Shown: positions 11,555 through 23,321 of the stretch, piece after piece
Layout: each line of letters starts with the position of its first letter
Position numbering within the stretch: position 1 is the stretch's first letter
Source of the DNA: Rotaria sp. Silwood1
Taxonomy: Eukaryota; Rotifera; Eurotatoria; Philodinida; Philodinidae
Reading direction: 5' to 3'
Length of the DNA stretch: 64,000 nucleotides
Assembly (NCBI GenBank): GCA_905250075.1
Contig: CAJNOP010000204.1
Span: forward strand, 124,001-188,000
Position numbers and translations under genes: made by a program
Notes under the pieces: model-generated
Databases searched by the model: none
What the model saw: the letters and a program-made list of their open reading frames with translations, nothing else
What the model was told of the DNA's origin: nothing

Positions 11555-14500
11555 ATGTCAATTACCAGTACATCATCAATGTCTGGTCGTGAAAATAAAG
11601 TTGTTCCCGGTAATGAAATAAAATTTTATGTAATTAATAAATTATTCGTTTCTTTTTTTTTCGATTTAATAGTTTTTCCTTGGTTTGGTATGGATATTGG
11701 TGGAACATTAGTTAAACTTGTTTATTTTGAACCACTTGATTTAACAGCTGATGAAATTCGAACTGAAGGTGAAATTTTAATGAATATTCGTCATTATTTA
11801 ACATCAAATCGTGCTTATGGACAAGATGGTGTACGAGATCATACACTTGAATTAAATAATATACAATTAGGTGGTCGTCGAGGAAATCTTCATTTTATTC
11901 GTTTTCCAACATCAAAAATGCCAAATTTTATTGAATTATGTGCTATGAGACATTTACATACCTTAACATTTGAAATATTTGCAACAGGTGGTGGTGCTTA
12001 TAAATTTGAAAAAGAGATTGTTGAAGTAAATTTTAGTTTATTGTTTATAAAAAAAAAAAAAAAAACGAAATAATTCTGTTTTTTTTTGTTAATTCTAGAA
12101 ATTAAAAATAAGTTGGTATAAATGTGATGAACTTGATACATTAATAAAAGGTTTAAGTTATTTAAGTAAACTTAATCCACAAGAATGTTTTTATTATGAA
12201 GAACCACAAAATGAATCTAATCCAAATAAACATCCATTTACATTTGATATTAAACGTCCATTTCTTTTAGTTAATATTGGAAGTGGTGTTAGTATTTTAC
12301 ATGTTGATTCAGAAAGAAATTATCGACGTATAACTGGTACAAGGTTAGTTATGAGAATGTTCTACTCAATTGATGATATGATTTTTTTTTGTATATTCTA
12401 TATTATAGTATAGGTGGTGGTACATTTTTAGGTTTATGTTGTTTATTAACAGGATGTTCAAGTTATGATGAAGCTATTAAATTAGCTAGTGAAGGAGATA
12501 GTACAAAAGTAAATTTAAATTATTTGCAAAATTATTTTTTCTTATTGATTTATTGAATAGGTTGATAAATTAGTTAAAGATATATATGGTGGTGATTATG
12601 AAAGATTCGGTTTACCTGGTCATATTGTAGCTAGCAGGTAAAATTTAAAAGAGATTATATATATTTAGAGTATACAAAAAAAATAATATTCTATATTTTT
12701 TCAATATTTGATCATTCTTCTACTAATATGATAATAATAAAATTGCGATACGAGCTATTTGTTATGATATTTGATAGTAATATTAGATTACATTTTGTCT
12801 TTAATATCTAGCCATCTATACATATTCAAGTGTAGAAACTCAAAAACAAGTTCATCAAGTCTTTATTTTATTAAATGTTCGAACTAATTTCGTCCTGATT
12901 ATTGACACACTCAATTGAATGCATTTATTGAACGGTTTTCTATATTCTTATAAATCCAAAGAATGTTTAGAGCACGTTATAACGATCTAGAATTGTTTGA
13001 GTAATTAAAAATCATATGGTGTTAGCACACGAAAAATTACTTAAATAAAAAACTTGATAAATTTTTTTCTATAGTCTAATATGTATAGATGACTAAACAT
13101 TGAAGACAAATACTGATCAAATATTACCGTTTCATTTTATAATAAATAGTTCTTATCGAAATATTATTATTATTAGTTGAAGAATGATCAAATATTAGAG
13201 AAATGCAGAATATTGTTTTTACTATCGGACTATAAAGTAAGAGGATTTCTTTTAAAAAAATTAATTTATCTTCGCTACTTTTTTTGCTATACCCTAAGTA
13301 GAAATTCATAATTGAATACCTCTAGAAAATAAGCAGATAATGCACATAATACATATATGTAGATATGGGTCTTTTCTCTGTATCTACACTCTCATCAGCG
13401 GCTCAAGCCCATATTTCAATGTCACTGAATCTTCTCGTATGTATACTTGTTTCAAATAAAAAATGCTTGGATATAAAATCTACTACATCGAGAATGATAA
13501 TGAATCAATCACAATGAATAATCTTTATTCATATATTGTCCATGTCTAATATTATTATGATCAACAATTGTGTTTATTACTTTTTTTCTTTTTGTATGAT
13601 ATCATGGTTTGATTCGTAGATGTAACTAAATTTATTTCAGCGCATAGCGAATGAGATTTTCAGTCTATCTTTCTAATCATCATGATATGATATATTTCAT
13701 TGCTTGAGTAGGTTTTACTATTTATTTTTTGTGTTCTACATTATGAAACGCTTTTTTTTTAAATATTGGATATATTATAGATTCTTTTTTTAAGTTATCT
13801 AATATCAAAATTCATATGATAACAAGTAAGTATATTAGATGTAGTTCATTGCAATTTTTATTGCTCTTTGTGACTTTAATCGACGAAAAATAAGAAGCTG
13901 CTAGATAATGATATTGCTATTGTGTATTTTTTGATGATTCATCGAGCTTAATCTTTATGCTAAAACTAGTTAAACTTGTAATAATGACATGAAGTTGTCT
14001 GTTTTATGCTATTTTTTTGTTTAATATAAAAAAAAAACCTATATTTTTTTTTAATTTATTTCATATACAAGCATTTCTTATCAATAAACAAGTATCTATA
14101 TGCATATGTATATCTATACTGTAATAATATTAAATAAATCTTCATAAATGAATAAACAACACTCAAAGTTATATAAGACTTGTGACTCGTTTTGTAACTA
14201 TCATTCATTAGTTTAAATCAAAGAACATAAATAAATAGTAATTGTTTTGAATGTATACAACTAAAACTATGCATTGATATTCTTGTTGACAATCAAAGTT
14301 GCACAACTACAGATTTTTCCGGCATCAGAGTAACGACTAGAGTTACCAATAAATAACTTTTTCAGCCTGGTGTGCAAACTTTCAGGAGGATTGTCTCGGT
14401 CATATATTCAGTTTCTCTCAATTAAAATGATTTTCCTTCACTAAATAGTAAATCAAAAGATATAGAACTATGCAAAAATAAATACAGTCTTATTTATACG

Positions 14501-15309
14501 AAGAATTATACTTTCAAATCATTTCTAATTTCATCAGTACACTGTTCTATTACATTAAAAACTATGTATCATCAGAAAGAAATTACACGCATCAAAGAAA
14601 CAGAAAATACTATTAATGTCGGTTAGAAACATTTGTTTCTCATCGTCGCCTATTGAATTATATATTCATTCTTCTTATCCATTGAGACATATTCTTGACA
14701 TTTTCCGAGTTAGATGACAATTTAAAATCTTCGAAGTTAAAGCTAGTAGTTATTATTTCTTCTTACTATTTTCGCAAATGAAAGTTAAAGACCACATAAT
14801 GTCGTTGACTTTCTCTACTTTGCATATAATTTTGAACTTGAATATTTTTAGTTTCGGTCATATGAATTTATCAGAAAAACGTGAACAAGCAACCAAAGCT
14901 GATTTAGCACGATCAACATTAGTAACAGTTTTAAATAATATTGGTTCAATATCAATAATGTGTGCTCGAACTGAAGTAAACGAAATCTATTGAATTTCTT
15001 TTTTTTTTTCATTTGATTGATATATGACTTGGTCTAATCATATATAGAATGTTGATCGAATATTATTCAGTGGAAGTTTTTTACGTATTAATGATTTATC
15101 AATGCGAATATTAGCTTATGCTATGGATTATTGGTCAGGTGGTCAAATTAAAGCTATATTTCTTGAACATGAAGTAAGCAAAATGAAATAAGTTATTTTT
15201 TTATTTTTCTTTTTTCTAGGGTTATTTTAGTGCTGTTGGTTGTTTAAGAAATTTTATGATGGACGCAAATGGTAGTGAAACTGATTTCACTCATTCCTTG
15301 CAACATTGA
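11555..15309 (+). CDS. PANK: Pantothenate kinase (eukaryotic type II, PANK1-3 like)
   Basis: Catalyses the first step of coenzyme A synthesis, phosphorylating pantothenate with ATP. Eight exons join in phase: 11555-11609, 11673-12025, 12099-12343, 12409-12508, 12561-12637, 14852-14975, 15048-15173 and 15220-15309; 389 residues. Diagnostic stretches, close to human PANK, are [20 protein letters not shown] (nucleotide-binding start), [72 protein letters not shown] and FLEHEGYFSAVG. The short N-terminus is Ser/Thr-rich with no clear mitochondrial presequence. Intron 5 is 2214 bp (12638-14851), far larger than the others, and contains a foldback palindrome. Which vertebrate isoform it corresponds to cannot be decided. 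Confidence 0.95.
12676..13217. repeat. Foldback (inverted repeat) element in PANK intron 5
   Basis: The left arm (about 12676-12875) and the reverse complement of the right arm (about 13022-13217) align over nearly 200 bp with small gaps. Clear anchors are ATATTTGATCATTCTTC near 12714 against its complement near 13180, CATCTATACATATT (12812-12825) against AATATGTATAGATG (13079-13092), and an AAGT..ATCAAGT stretch nearer the centre. The loop is about 150 bp. No coding capacity is seen. Foldback or long-TIR MITE is the likely class; target duplications are not clear. Confidence 0.65.
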
Positions 15310-15474
15310 TTCGTTTTTAAAATAATATTGTTTTTATGTGATAACTTTCAAAAAAAAAGAAATTTGATAAACCACCGTATTGTTTTGTTTTGTTTTGTTT
15401 TATGGAAATGTATAATGGTTTTAACATTTGTGCTATCTATTTGTTGAAGATTTAAAACAAAACAAAAAAAACAC

Positions 15475-18454
15475 ATGGTAGATCTTGTAAGTTTCTTCCA
15501 TATTTTTTGTTTTTTGGAATGTTGTTCGAAACACTGGGTACCGAATAACATGACAGGTAAATTTTAATTGTTTTTCTTTTTTTTATAAGTTTTATTTTGT
15601 TTTAATTTTCGAAGAACTTGATCTACGGTTAAAAGAACAATTGATGGGACAACCACTTGCACATAATCTTATACTTAAATCTATTAGTTCACATATTAAT
15701 ACTGAACATCCATCGAAAGCTCTGGTGCTTTCTTTACATGGAAGTACTGGTACAGGTAGGCATTATAAACATTGTTCTTTTTTTTTTGTAAGAGTTCATT
15801 TATTGTTTTGTACATGGATTGAATGCATATGTAGGTTGATCTTTTCTTAATGTTGTTAATCTAAACACAATAGCTCATAAAATTGTTCGCTAAAGTTTAT
15901 TTTCATTTTTTTTCTAAGAAGAGGGTATTTGAAAAATTCTAAACTAATATTTTCAGCTACTAGAATTTGCTAATCGAATTCTGTTTGAATTGTACAGAAT
16001 GAATTATTTTTTAATGCTCTGTCTGATTTTTTCTGTTAGAGGAGATCATTCTTGTGTCTTCCATAAAGATTAATGGATCACTGTGAAAAGATTGCACAGA
16101 TGAAAACGATATTTTCTATGTAGATTCTTATAAGTGATTAGGGTAGTGAAAAAAACTTGAAAATACATCTGGATAAATAATTTTGAAAGCTTTTCTTCAG
16201 TTAGTTCTTGTTGTTCTTTTACCTTTTGAATGGTTTTGTTATGAATTAAACAAAACCTATATAAACGATATAAAAACAAAAAAGATTTGGTTATAGAAAA
16301 TGTAGATTACCAGTGCTATTAAATATAAGAGTTGAAAACAAGGTGATCGATTTTCTTATCTATTTATGGATCAATTCGTGATTATCGTTTGGTTTTGTGT
16401 TTTTTTTTTTTTTACAAATTATGTGTTTCTAACTATCAGCGATCTCTGCATTGGCTTTAATAGGCATTTTTACGTATTGTTAAAGTTCAGTAAAGTATGA
16501 ATTGATAAACATTGTAGTTAATATTGAATTTACTAATAGTTGAAAATTCTTATGATTTTATCAATATTTTTTTAATTATTTTTCACATAGGAAAGAATTT
16601 CGTTGCTAAACATATTGTTGAAAGTCTTTATCGGAATGGTTATAAAAGTAAATATGCTCGACTCTATGTTGCTTCACGTGATTTTATGCATCATGATGAA
16701 GAACATCTTCAACAGTATAAGGTATGTTAATAATGTAAACTTAATTAGATGAAACCCATTGACCTATCATAGTATTTTTGTTTTTTATATACACATTTTT
16801 TTTGTATATAGGACCGTATAAAACACGACATTGAAAGAGCAACAAGTGGTTGTCAATATGCAACATTTGTTTTTGATGAGGTTGATAAAATGCCTATGAA
16901 ATTACTCGAAACTATATTATTTTATATTGACTTTCATTCTCCTACTTATGCACAACCTATTGATTTTCGTAAAACAATATTTATATTTTTAAGGTAAAAT
17001 GCTACATATTTAAAAATCGATAGAAAAAAAAAGTCAATTGCAATATTTTTACATAGTTCGATAGAGCATAACGAGATCTATTAGAATATATCTATCAAAA
17101 AATTCTTAAGAAATAATAAAAAGGGTGTTTCAAGATCGGTAAGATTAGATGTGGAGGAGTCGATGACTCGAAAGACCGAATATTGTTTAAACTGAATTAT
17201 TTCGTAGTTGCATTTCTGAAGGATATCTAATCTTTCATAAATGATATGGTTTTTTTATTTGACAATTTGCTTTTTCCAAAAATTTTTCTGCTCGGATAAT
17301 ATGGTTTTTTTTTCGTCTAAAAGAGCATATCTAAATTCGTTAGTTGAATGAAGCTTTGTTACTAATTTTTGAAACATGAATCCTATCTTCCATTAGAAAG
17401 TAAGAATTTACAAATTAGATGGAATACAACAATCTTCTTATGATTATCGACAGCAGTTATATTGTGTTTCACATATTAATCATGCAATGTTTGTACTAAC
17501 AGCTTTTTTTACGATCAGTTTTATCCTATAGTCTTATACGAGGTGAATTTTGATAGAAAGTATTTTTTTTCTAATAATATACATATATGCTATTGTATGA
17601 AGGATCTTAAAAGTCGTATAATTTTTGCATGAAAAGCAACCCCTTTCATAGTCAAAAATTTCGTTTATGATCATAGTTTTTGACAGTGATATGAATGAAA
17701 CTGGTTATTTACAACGTCACTCAAGTGTAACATTCAAAGGATCAAACAATTGTAGTTATGTTGACCTCATACAAAGGAAGAAAAAACATCTGTTCTTTCA
17801 ATGATATTCCTTATAAATTTTTTTTTTTATTCTTATAGATCTTATCGAACTATGTAAAAATATCATTATTGATTTTTCTTTGATCAATTTAAAACTAACT
17901 AATTACTTGAAAAAAATAAAATCTTCATTTTAGTAATTTGAATTTATTCTTTAGTAATACAGGTGGCAAAGATATTAATGTTATTGCTCAGAATAATCAT
18001 TTTGCTTCTATACAACGTAAAGATTATAATATAACTGAATTTCAACGAGCTCTTGCAAATGCTGCATTTAGTGAACCAGGTTTTTTTTTATTTTTATTTT
18101 GTTTTTGCATAAAATTTTCTTTCTTTTTGTTTTTATATGAAAGGTGGATTATGGCATGCATCATTAATTAATCGACATTTGGTGACTTTTTTTGTACCAT
18201 TTCTTCCACTTGAACGTACTCATATTCGTACATGTATTCAACGACAACTTCAATTAGCATATAAAAAAGATGAATATGAATATACATTGTCTGATAATGA
18301 TATTATTGATCATGTTCTTGATTTAATTGAATTTGCACCACCAGATTCTTTACTTTATTCTGTCTCAGGATGTAAAAAAGTTCAACAAAAACTTGATTTT
18401 ATATTAGAAAGTCATCGGATGATAAAACCAAAGAAATCTATAGAAGAATTTTGA
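15475..18454 (+). CDS. TOR1: Torsin-family AAA+ ATPase
   Basis: Torsins are ER/nuclear-envelope lumenal AAA+ proteins needing LAP1/LULL1-type activators. Six exons join in phase (15475-15556, 15615-15755, 16591-16721, 16812-16993, 17955-18079, 18144-18454); about 323 residues against 332 in human torsin-1A. Visible motifs are Walker A GSTGTGKN (about 70-77), Walker B FVFDEVDKM (acidic pair about 140-141), the sensor region FIFLSNTGG, GLWHASLINRHLVTFFVPFL, and the torsin-specific redox motif GCK (Cys about 297). The N-terminus keeps a hydrophobic stretch (FFHIFCFLECCSKHW) resembling torsin LYCLFAECC, but no complete signal peptide is seen; a further 5' exon may exist, so the start at 15475 is provisional. 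The donor of intron 5 is GTTTTTTT, weak. Introns 2 (835 bp) and 4 (961 bp) are long. The start lies 165 bp after the PANK stop. Confidence 0.92.
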
Positions 18455-18636
18455 ATGAATAAATGTTTATGAGTCGTTATTTGGCTGTGATTACATGTTA
18501 TTATTTTTTTTTTTTGTCTGTGTTTCTCTACTTGTGATTTTTTTTGTATTTCAAACAATCACGCATCATTGCACAACGCTCTTCTTTTTTTTTTACTTTT
18601 CTATAGTTATTGCAGATTTTTTTTCTATTTTTCAGT

Positions 18637-18879
18637 ATGAATAATATGAGTGTTAAACAACAACAGTTTGAATCATTGAACAGTGAAGTAAGTTTAGATT
18701 TTAAATATAAAATATAATGAAATAAAATTGTTCTTTTACTTTTTCTTTTTATATGTTTTGTATAGATACAAATTTTACAGAAAAAATTAGACAGTAAAAC
18801 AAAAGCATTTGCAATCTTAATAAATGAACTTGAAACATTAAAACATGAACGTGATCAATTTAAATCACTTGTCGATAGT
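18637..18879 (+). CDS. CCDC149: CCDC149-like coiled-coil protein, 5' part only
   Basis: Two exons are visible: 18637-18687 (17 codons) and 18766-18879 (38 codons in frame before the gap). The product begins MNNMSVKQQQFESLNSE and continues KKLDSKTKAFAILINELETL then KHERDQFKSLVDS. This parallels the CCDC149 N-terminus as I recall it (RKLESKCEALLILSKELDTC then QQERDQYKLMANQL). It is a predicted coiled coil; cellular role poorly known. The gene starts 182 bp after the torsin stop and a T-rich run ending in CAG lies 1 nt before the ATG (AG 18634-18635). The frame enters a 100-N gap, and no CCDC149 continuation was recognised beyond it. Confidence 0.7.
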
Positions 18880-18979
18880 NNNNNNNNNNNNNNNNNNNNN
18901 NNNNNNNNNNNNNNNNNNNNNNNNNNNNNNNNNNNNNNNNNNNNNNNNNNNNNNNNNNNNNNNNNNNNNNNNNNNNNNN
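18880..18979. other. Assembly gap (100 N)
   Basis: A run of exactly 100 N, the usual placeholder for a gap of unknown length. It interrupts the CCDC149 gene. Sequence after it does not resume that gene, so the join may hide a large missing segment or be wrong. Confidence 0.98.
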
Positions 18980-19559
18980 TCCTAAGCTTACTAGATCTAT
19001 CTATTGTGAAAGTATCAGTCAAAGCAGTGAGACCGATTGAACAACGTTGGTCGCAGCTTATGTGTGATGCCTCTTAGTGATTCGACACAGACGACGGAGT
19101 GAATCGGGACTTGAAAACCTCAAATCTGATACTTACTTGATTTACATCAAATGAATATCAAAATGAGGTAACAAAACGAAAGAGTATGTTTCAAAAAGAT
19201 CAAGTTTATCTATGAAGAAGCTCTTTCACTTAAGTTTCAAAATTGGATATACATTCTTTTCTAAATTTCTGTCGACTTGTGATATACACACTCTAATGAA
19301 AAATATTCTTCGTCATTTAGAAGAATTTTTTGCGATTGGAACTTAACAAAATAGCAAATCAATTGTGTCGGCATGGTTTAAATTTCGTCGAATATAATTG
19401 TGTCTACTCTTAAAAGAAAAATTTTCTCGAGAAAATAATCTTTCGTTGTTCATTTGAGAAAAAAGCTTATTAATGAATGAAATGTGCAAGTTAGCTAATT
19501 ATTATGGTCCATTCACTATTGTACGATCATTCATTGTATTGATTCAGTCTTGATAAACA

Positions 19560-19930
19560 ATTGAATATTGAGAGCTTGATTTTTCATGGATACCTTATCT
19601 CGTTTTTCATTCTCTGTATATTCTATTGTAACAATCATGTCAAAATGTAGAAGAAAACTTGGCATCAAATTTAAATCAGCATCGTCTTGCAAATCATCCC
19701 ATCGACTCTAAGTTGGAATAGTTACTGCCAAAATACTTCATTGTGAATTGAATTTTGTTGTTATACTAGCCTACCATGAAATTCTTGATTCAAGATTTTT
19801 GTTCGTCGTTCTTGGTGGAATAGAGATTGTTTTTTGTTCTATTGCTCTATGAATTTTATCAAATTCATTAATAAAATCAAAACCACCATCAGCTAAGACC
19901 ATAGGAATAACTAGTTTCATCGTATATATG
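19560..19930 (-). pseudogene. MCM5 helicase relic
   Basis: Reading the minus strand from about 19925 down, the peptide contains MVLADGGFDFINEFDK, then IHRAIEQKTISI, then TTNKNLESRIS. Resuming after a short GT-AG bounded stretch (19736-19774) it reads CILAVTIPT, a stop (19708-19710), then SRWDDLQDDADLNLMPSFLL and HFDMIVTIEYTENEKRDK. This follows the MCM Walker B region and beyond (LADGGVVCIDEFDK, EQQTISI, TTTLNSRCS, GRWDE, MPTILSRFDMIF, NEERD), closest to MCM5. About eight residues between EFDK and the IHEAMEQ equivalent are missing, and there is an in-frame TAG. The flanking Walker A and arginine-finger exons are not seen. A dead fragment is the simplest reading. Confidence 0.75.
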
Positions 19931-20101
19931 CTTAAAGTACAAAAAAAATTGTTTTTCCTATGAAAGTGGTGAATTACTGAAGAATGCATTGCTTTCCCAA
20001 CTAGTTGACTCTTTTAAATAAACAAACATTGGTAACATTAGATCTTATAGAGTGAAAAATATCACAAGGTTAACAGTGATATAGAAATTGAATGCTTAAT
20101 C

Positions 20102-20116
20102 CAGTGGCGCATCCAG
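20102..20116. repeat. Possible transposon terminus
   Basis: CAGTGGCGCATCCAG resembles the terminal sequence shared by many hAT-type DNA transposons (CAGTGGCGGATCCAG-like). No matching inverted end or 8-bp duplication was located nearby, so this may be one end of a decayed element. Confidence 0.25.
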
Positions 20117-20735
20117 AAAATTTTAAAGCATGAGCTGTTCCCAGTTAAATTATTTTGTGCAGTGGACAGTATTACGCGATTAAAACTAAACTAGACTACA
20201 GTTTTTTTTTGTATTCTTTGTTCCAGAAATGTAGTCTTCAATTTTCAAATATTTAGATATATTTCGTCAAAAAGTGTAAATAAGCACAAATAGAACCATC
20301 AGCAAATTAAAGTGGAATAACGAGTATTTAAAAAAAAATAATCGATTGACCTTTGTGGATCACATCATTAGATCCAAGAAGATAAAATATGTTAAAATTA
20401 TATACCGATAAAGCATTATTTTATAGACTTGGAGATTAACATCTTGGTAGGCATGAAATATTTTTTTAAATATTGATTAGAGAGAATTAAAAAGAATCGT
20501 TGAGTACTAAAAAATTCAATTGATAATGTAGACAGTACGACAATATTTAGTCAGTTAACGATTAAACAAGGTTACTCAATAGCTTAGCGTCATCTATGTC
20601 ATAAGAAACTACATGTGTTCTGTTGTTTTTTATTTAATTGTAATAATCAGAGAGGATTTTGCTTAAATGAAATAAAATAATGGATGACATTTATTTATTA
20701 ATGTGTTTAAATTTAATCTAAGAATTAAAAAGACA

Positions 20736-23321
20736 ATGAGCCAAGCGATTTATGATTCAAGACAAGGTTTCTAAGAATACAAAAAGTGTCTTTTTTAATG
20801 ATTTTTTTTTGTCTAGGTGGTTTTCGTGTATTTATTGGTAATTTGGGTTCACGTACAAATGTATCTGATCTTAAACAAGAATGTGAACGATATGGATCGG
20901 TAATTGATTGCTGGGTAGCACGGTAAGTAATGATAAGTACCGTTCTTCTAATATTATGTATTACCTAAGAGAAAGAGAAAATTGTTTATTTAAAATTCCG
21001 ATCTTTCAGTTGTGCTGGTCGGCAAAAAAAAGCAGCAGCATCAGCATCATTCTACACTTCTACTACGTTTTTTTTATCTTCTTCTATACGTCGCAACAAG
21101 TTTATGAACGCGTCGTTATCTTAACTTCTTATGCATTTCTTCTCTTCTAAATCTTCCTTTCCTGCAAAATAAAAAAAAACGTATTGTTCACTTTTCGTCT
21201 ATTCTAGCAATCCACCAGGATTTGCATTTGTACTTTTTAAATATGGTGAAGATGCTGTTTCAGCTGTTCGAAGTAAGTTTATCTTGAAATACATCATTTT
21301 TAGTTTTTACTTAAATTATATTTAGATATGGATGGACGGTAAGTAGAAGAAGACAACGAAGAAAATTCAATGTAAATTATTGATATTTAGTATGGTATGT
21401 GGACAGCGCGTACGAGTAGAACATGCCAAAGCACGTTCAATATATCCTCGTAATGCACCAACATATGGTGGTTATCATGGTGGAGAGTAAGTGATGTGTT
21501 TCATACTCTGAATGTAGGGTAGAAATCGAACGGTTTTCGAGATTTATCTAGATTAATCAATTAATAGTATTTTTATACATTTGAACTCTATCAAAAGGGG
21601 GTTATCTGTATAGGATGTTTAAGTGAAATTCGGAATTTCTAGTTTGTCTCCTCTGAAAGTCCAGTAGAGATCCAGCTTACCGAACATATTCAAGGTTCAG
21701 ATCCTGTGAAATCGGAATCGGATAATTACTCTGAAGATAAGAAATACTCTTTTTCATGTTGTTATATTACATGACTAGCGTGCTCTACATATATCTCCAA
21801 TGAGTAGAGCCTTTCAGGGCCTAGAATTTAGCAGACAGCTCCAACATCCAATACGAAAAAATTTAGAAAAAAACCTCCTTCTTCAAATATACTGCTTATT
21901 TTTTTATTAAATAGCACAATCCCTGCAGAATCAAATTATGAAACACTATGTAACTACTTTTGCTAATCACAAGAGGTTACTTGATTCTCCAGAAACACAA
22001 TTAGAAAGTACTATAAATATTAGTCTCAGACTAGCGCTTGTCGTGTGTTTGGGAAGAAGTCGTAATATCCACTTCATCTGTGTTTTTCAATAATAATTCT
22101 TTAAATAAATAAACACATTTCATCAACAACAAGCAAAAATCTAAGCTATTGCAAAAGTTTTTGTTTTCTAAATATATTCGATTTTAATGAGCAAACAATA
22201 ATAAAAACAAAAAATGAAGTTCAAAACTATACTAGAAGAGAAGTTGAAATACTTTGTATGAAACGGTACACTCAATCGAAAGACTAAACTTGTTGATAAA
22301 CTCTTCAGAACGATCTCTAAAAACAAGATGCTAATAAATCTCTCATAAAATGAACACGATAGGAGCAAAGAACATGAATAAATTGCTTAAGATTACGAAC
22401 TCACAATAGAGTAAAGCTACAATGATTGATTTCTGTGTTATTATCGTTCTAGTGATGATTATCGTGATAGTTATGACAGTGGTCGAGATGATGATCGACG
22501 GTAGGTTATATTCTTCGATGAATATAATTATTGAAGTATAACATTTTTTTAGACGTCGTCGTCGTCGTTCACATGATCGGTAAAATATGCATCCTTCTTA
22601 TTTTGAATAATAACGAGTTTTCTTTTCTCCTAGTCGTTCACGCTCTCGTAGCAGCAGTCGAGAACGTTCAAAAAAAAAGTAAATCAAACTATTCGCTTTT
22701 CTTTGTCATTATAAATAACAAAATATTTGATTAGATCATCTCGTCGTCGACATAGTAGTGATGATTCAAGTCATGAACGTAGTTCTCGACGCAAACATAA
22801 GTATTTATTAAAAAAGAAAATATAACTGATGATGATCATCTTCAATAAAATTTTCTTTAGAAGTCGTTCACGTGATCGAAGTGATTCAGATGATTCAAGT
22901 AGTAATCGTGATAAAAAACGTTCTGGACGTCGTCGAACAAAATCAAAAACACCAAATGATAAAAAGAATAATCATTCCAAACGTCGTTCATCACGATCAG
23001 CATCGCAAGATAAAGATACTGATGATGATCAAACATCTAATCATTCGAAAGACAGTTCATCATCATCAAGACATGACCATGATGATGATGATGACGATGG
23101 TGATAAGAAAAGTGATCGACGAGTAAGAAAATTTTATTTAAAAAAATATTTTTAATCTATTGATATTTTAGAAATCATCACGTGGTAAATCTGATGATGA
23201 AAGTGATACAAGTGATAATGAAAATAAAAAAATGAATCGTCGTAATTCAACAAATGATGCTATGGATGATGATAAACAAGAAAATGAATCAAAACTTTCA
23301 AACATTGAAAGTAATAATTAA
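20736..23321 (+). CDS. SR-family splicing factor (SRSF3/SRSF7 type)
   Basis: Nuclear RNA-binding splicing regulator. Eleven exons join in phase: 20736-20766, 20817-20922, 21208-21272, 21326-21338, 21391-21486, 22453-22500, 22553-22579, 22634-22678, 22735-22800, 22861-23122 and 23172-23321; 302 residues. One N-terminal RRM (about 12-85) shows RNP2 VFIGNLG and RNP1 GFAFVLF, with WVARNPPGFAF identical to the SRSF3/7 signature, then NMDGRMVCGQRVRVEHAK. No zinc knuckle is seen, so SRSF3 is nearer than SRSF7. The rest is an RS/RD-rich tail with an Asp run. Exon 4 is only 13 nt; exons 6-9 are 27-66 nt. The start in exon 1 (MSQAIYDSRQG) is a reading-frame inference. Intron 5 is 966 bp. Confidence 0.92.

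Noticed and set aside
15401-15481. An upstream torsin exon encoding MVLTFVLSI joined at a 39-bp intron
   Set aside because: It would give an attractive signal peptide, but a 39-bp intron is shorter than any other confidently placed here; start left at 15475 as provisional.
21690-21730. GGTTCAGATCC resembling a tRNA T-arm
   Set aside because: No matching acceptor stem, D-arm or anticodon arm; not a tRNA. No tRNA, rRNA or CRISPR was seen in the window.
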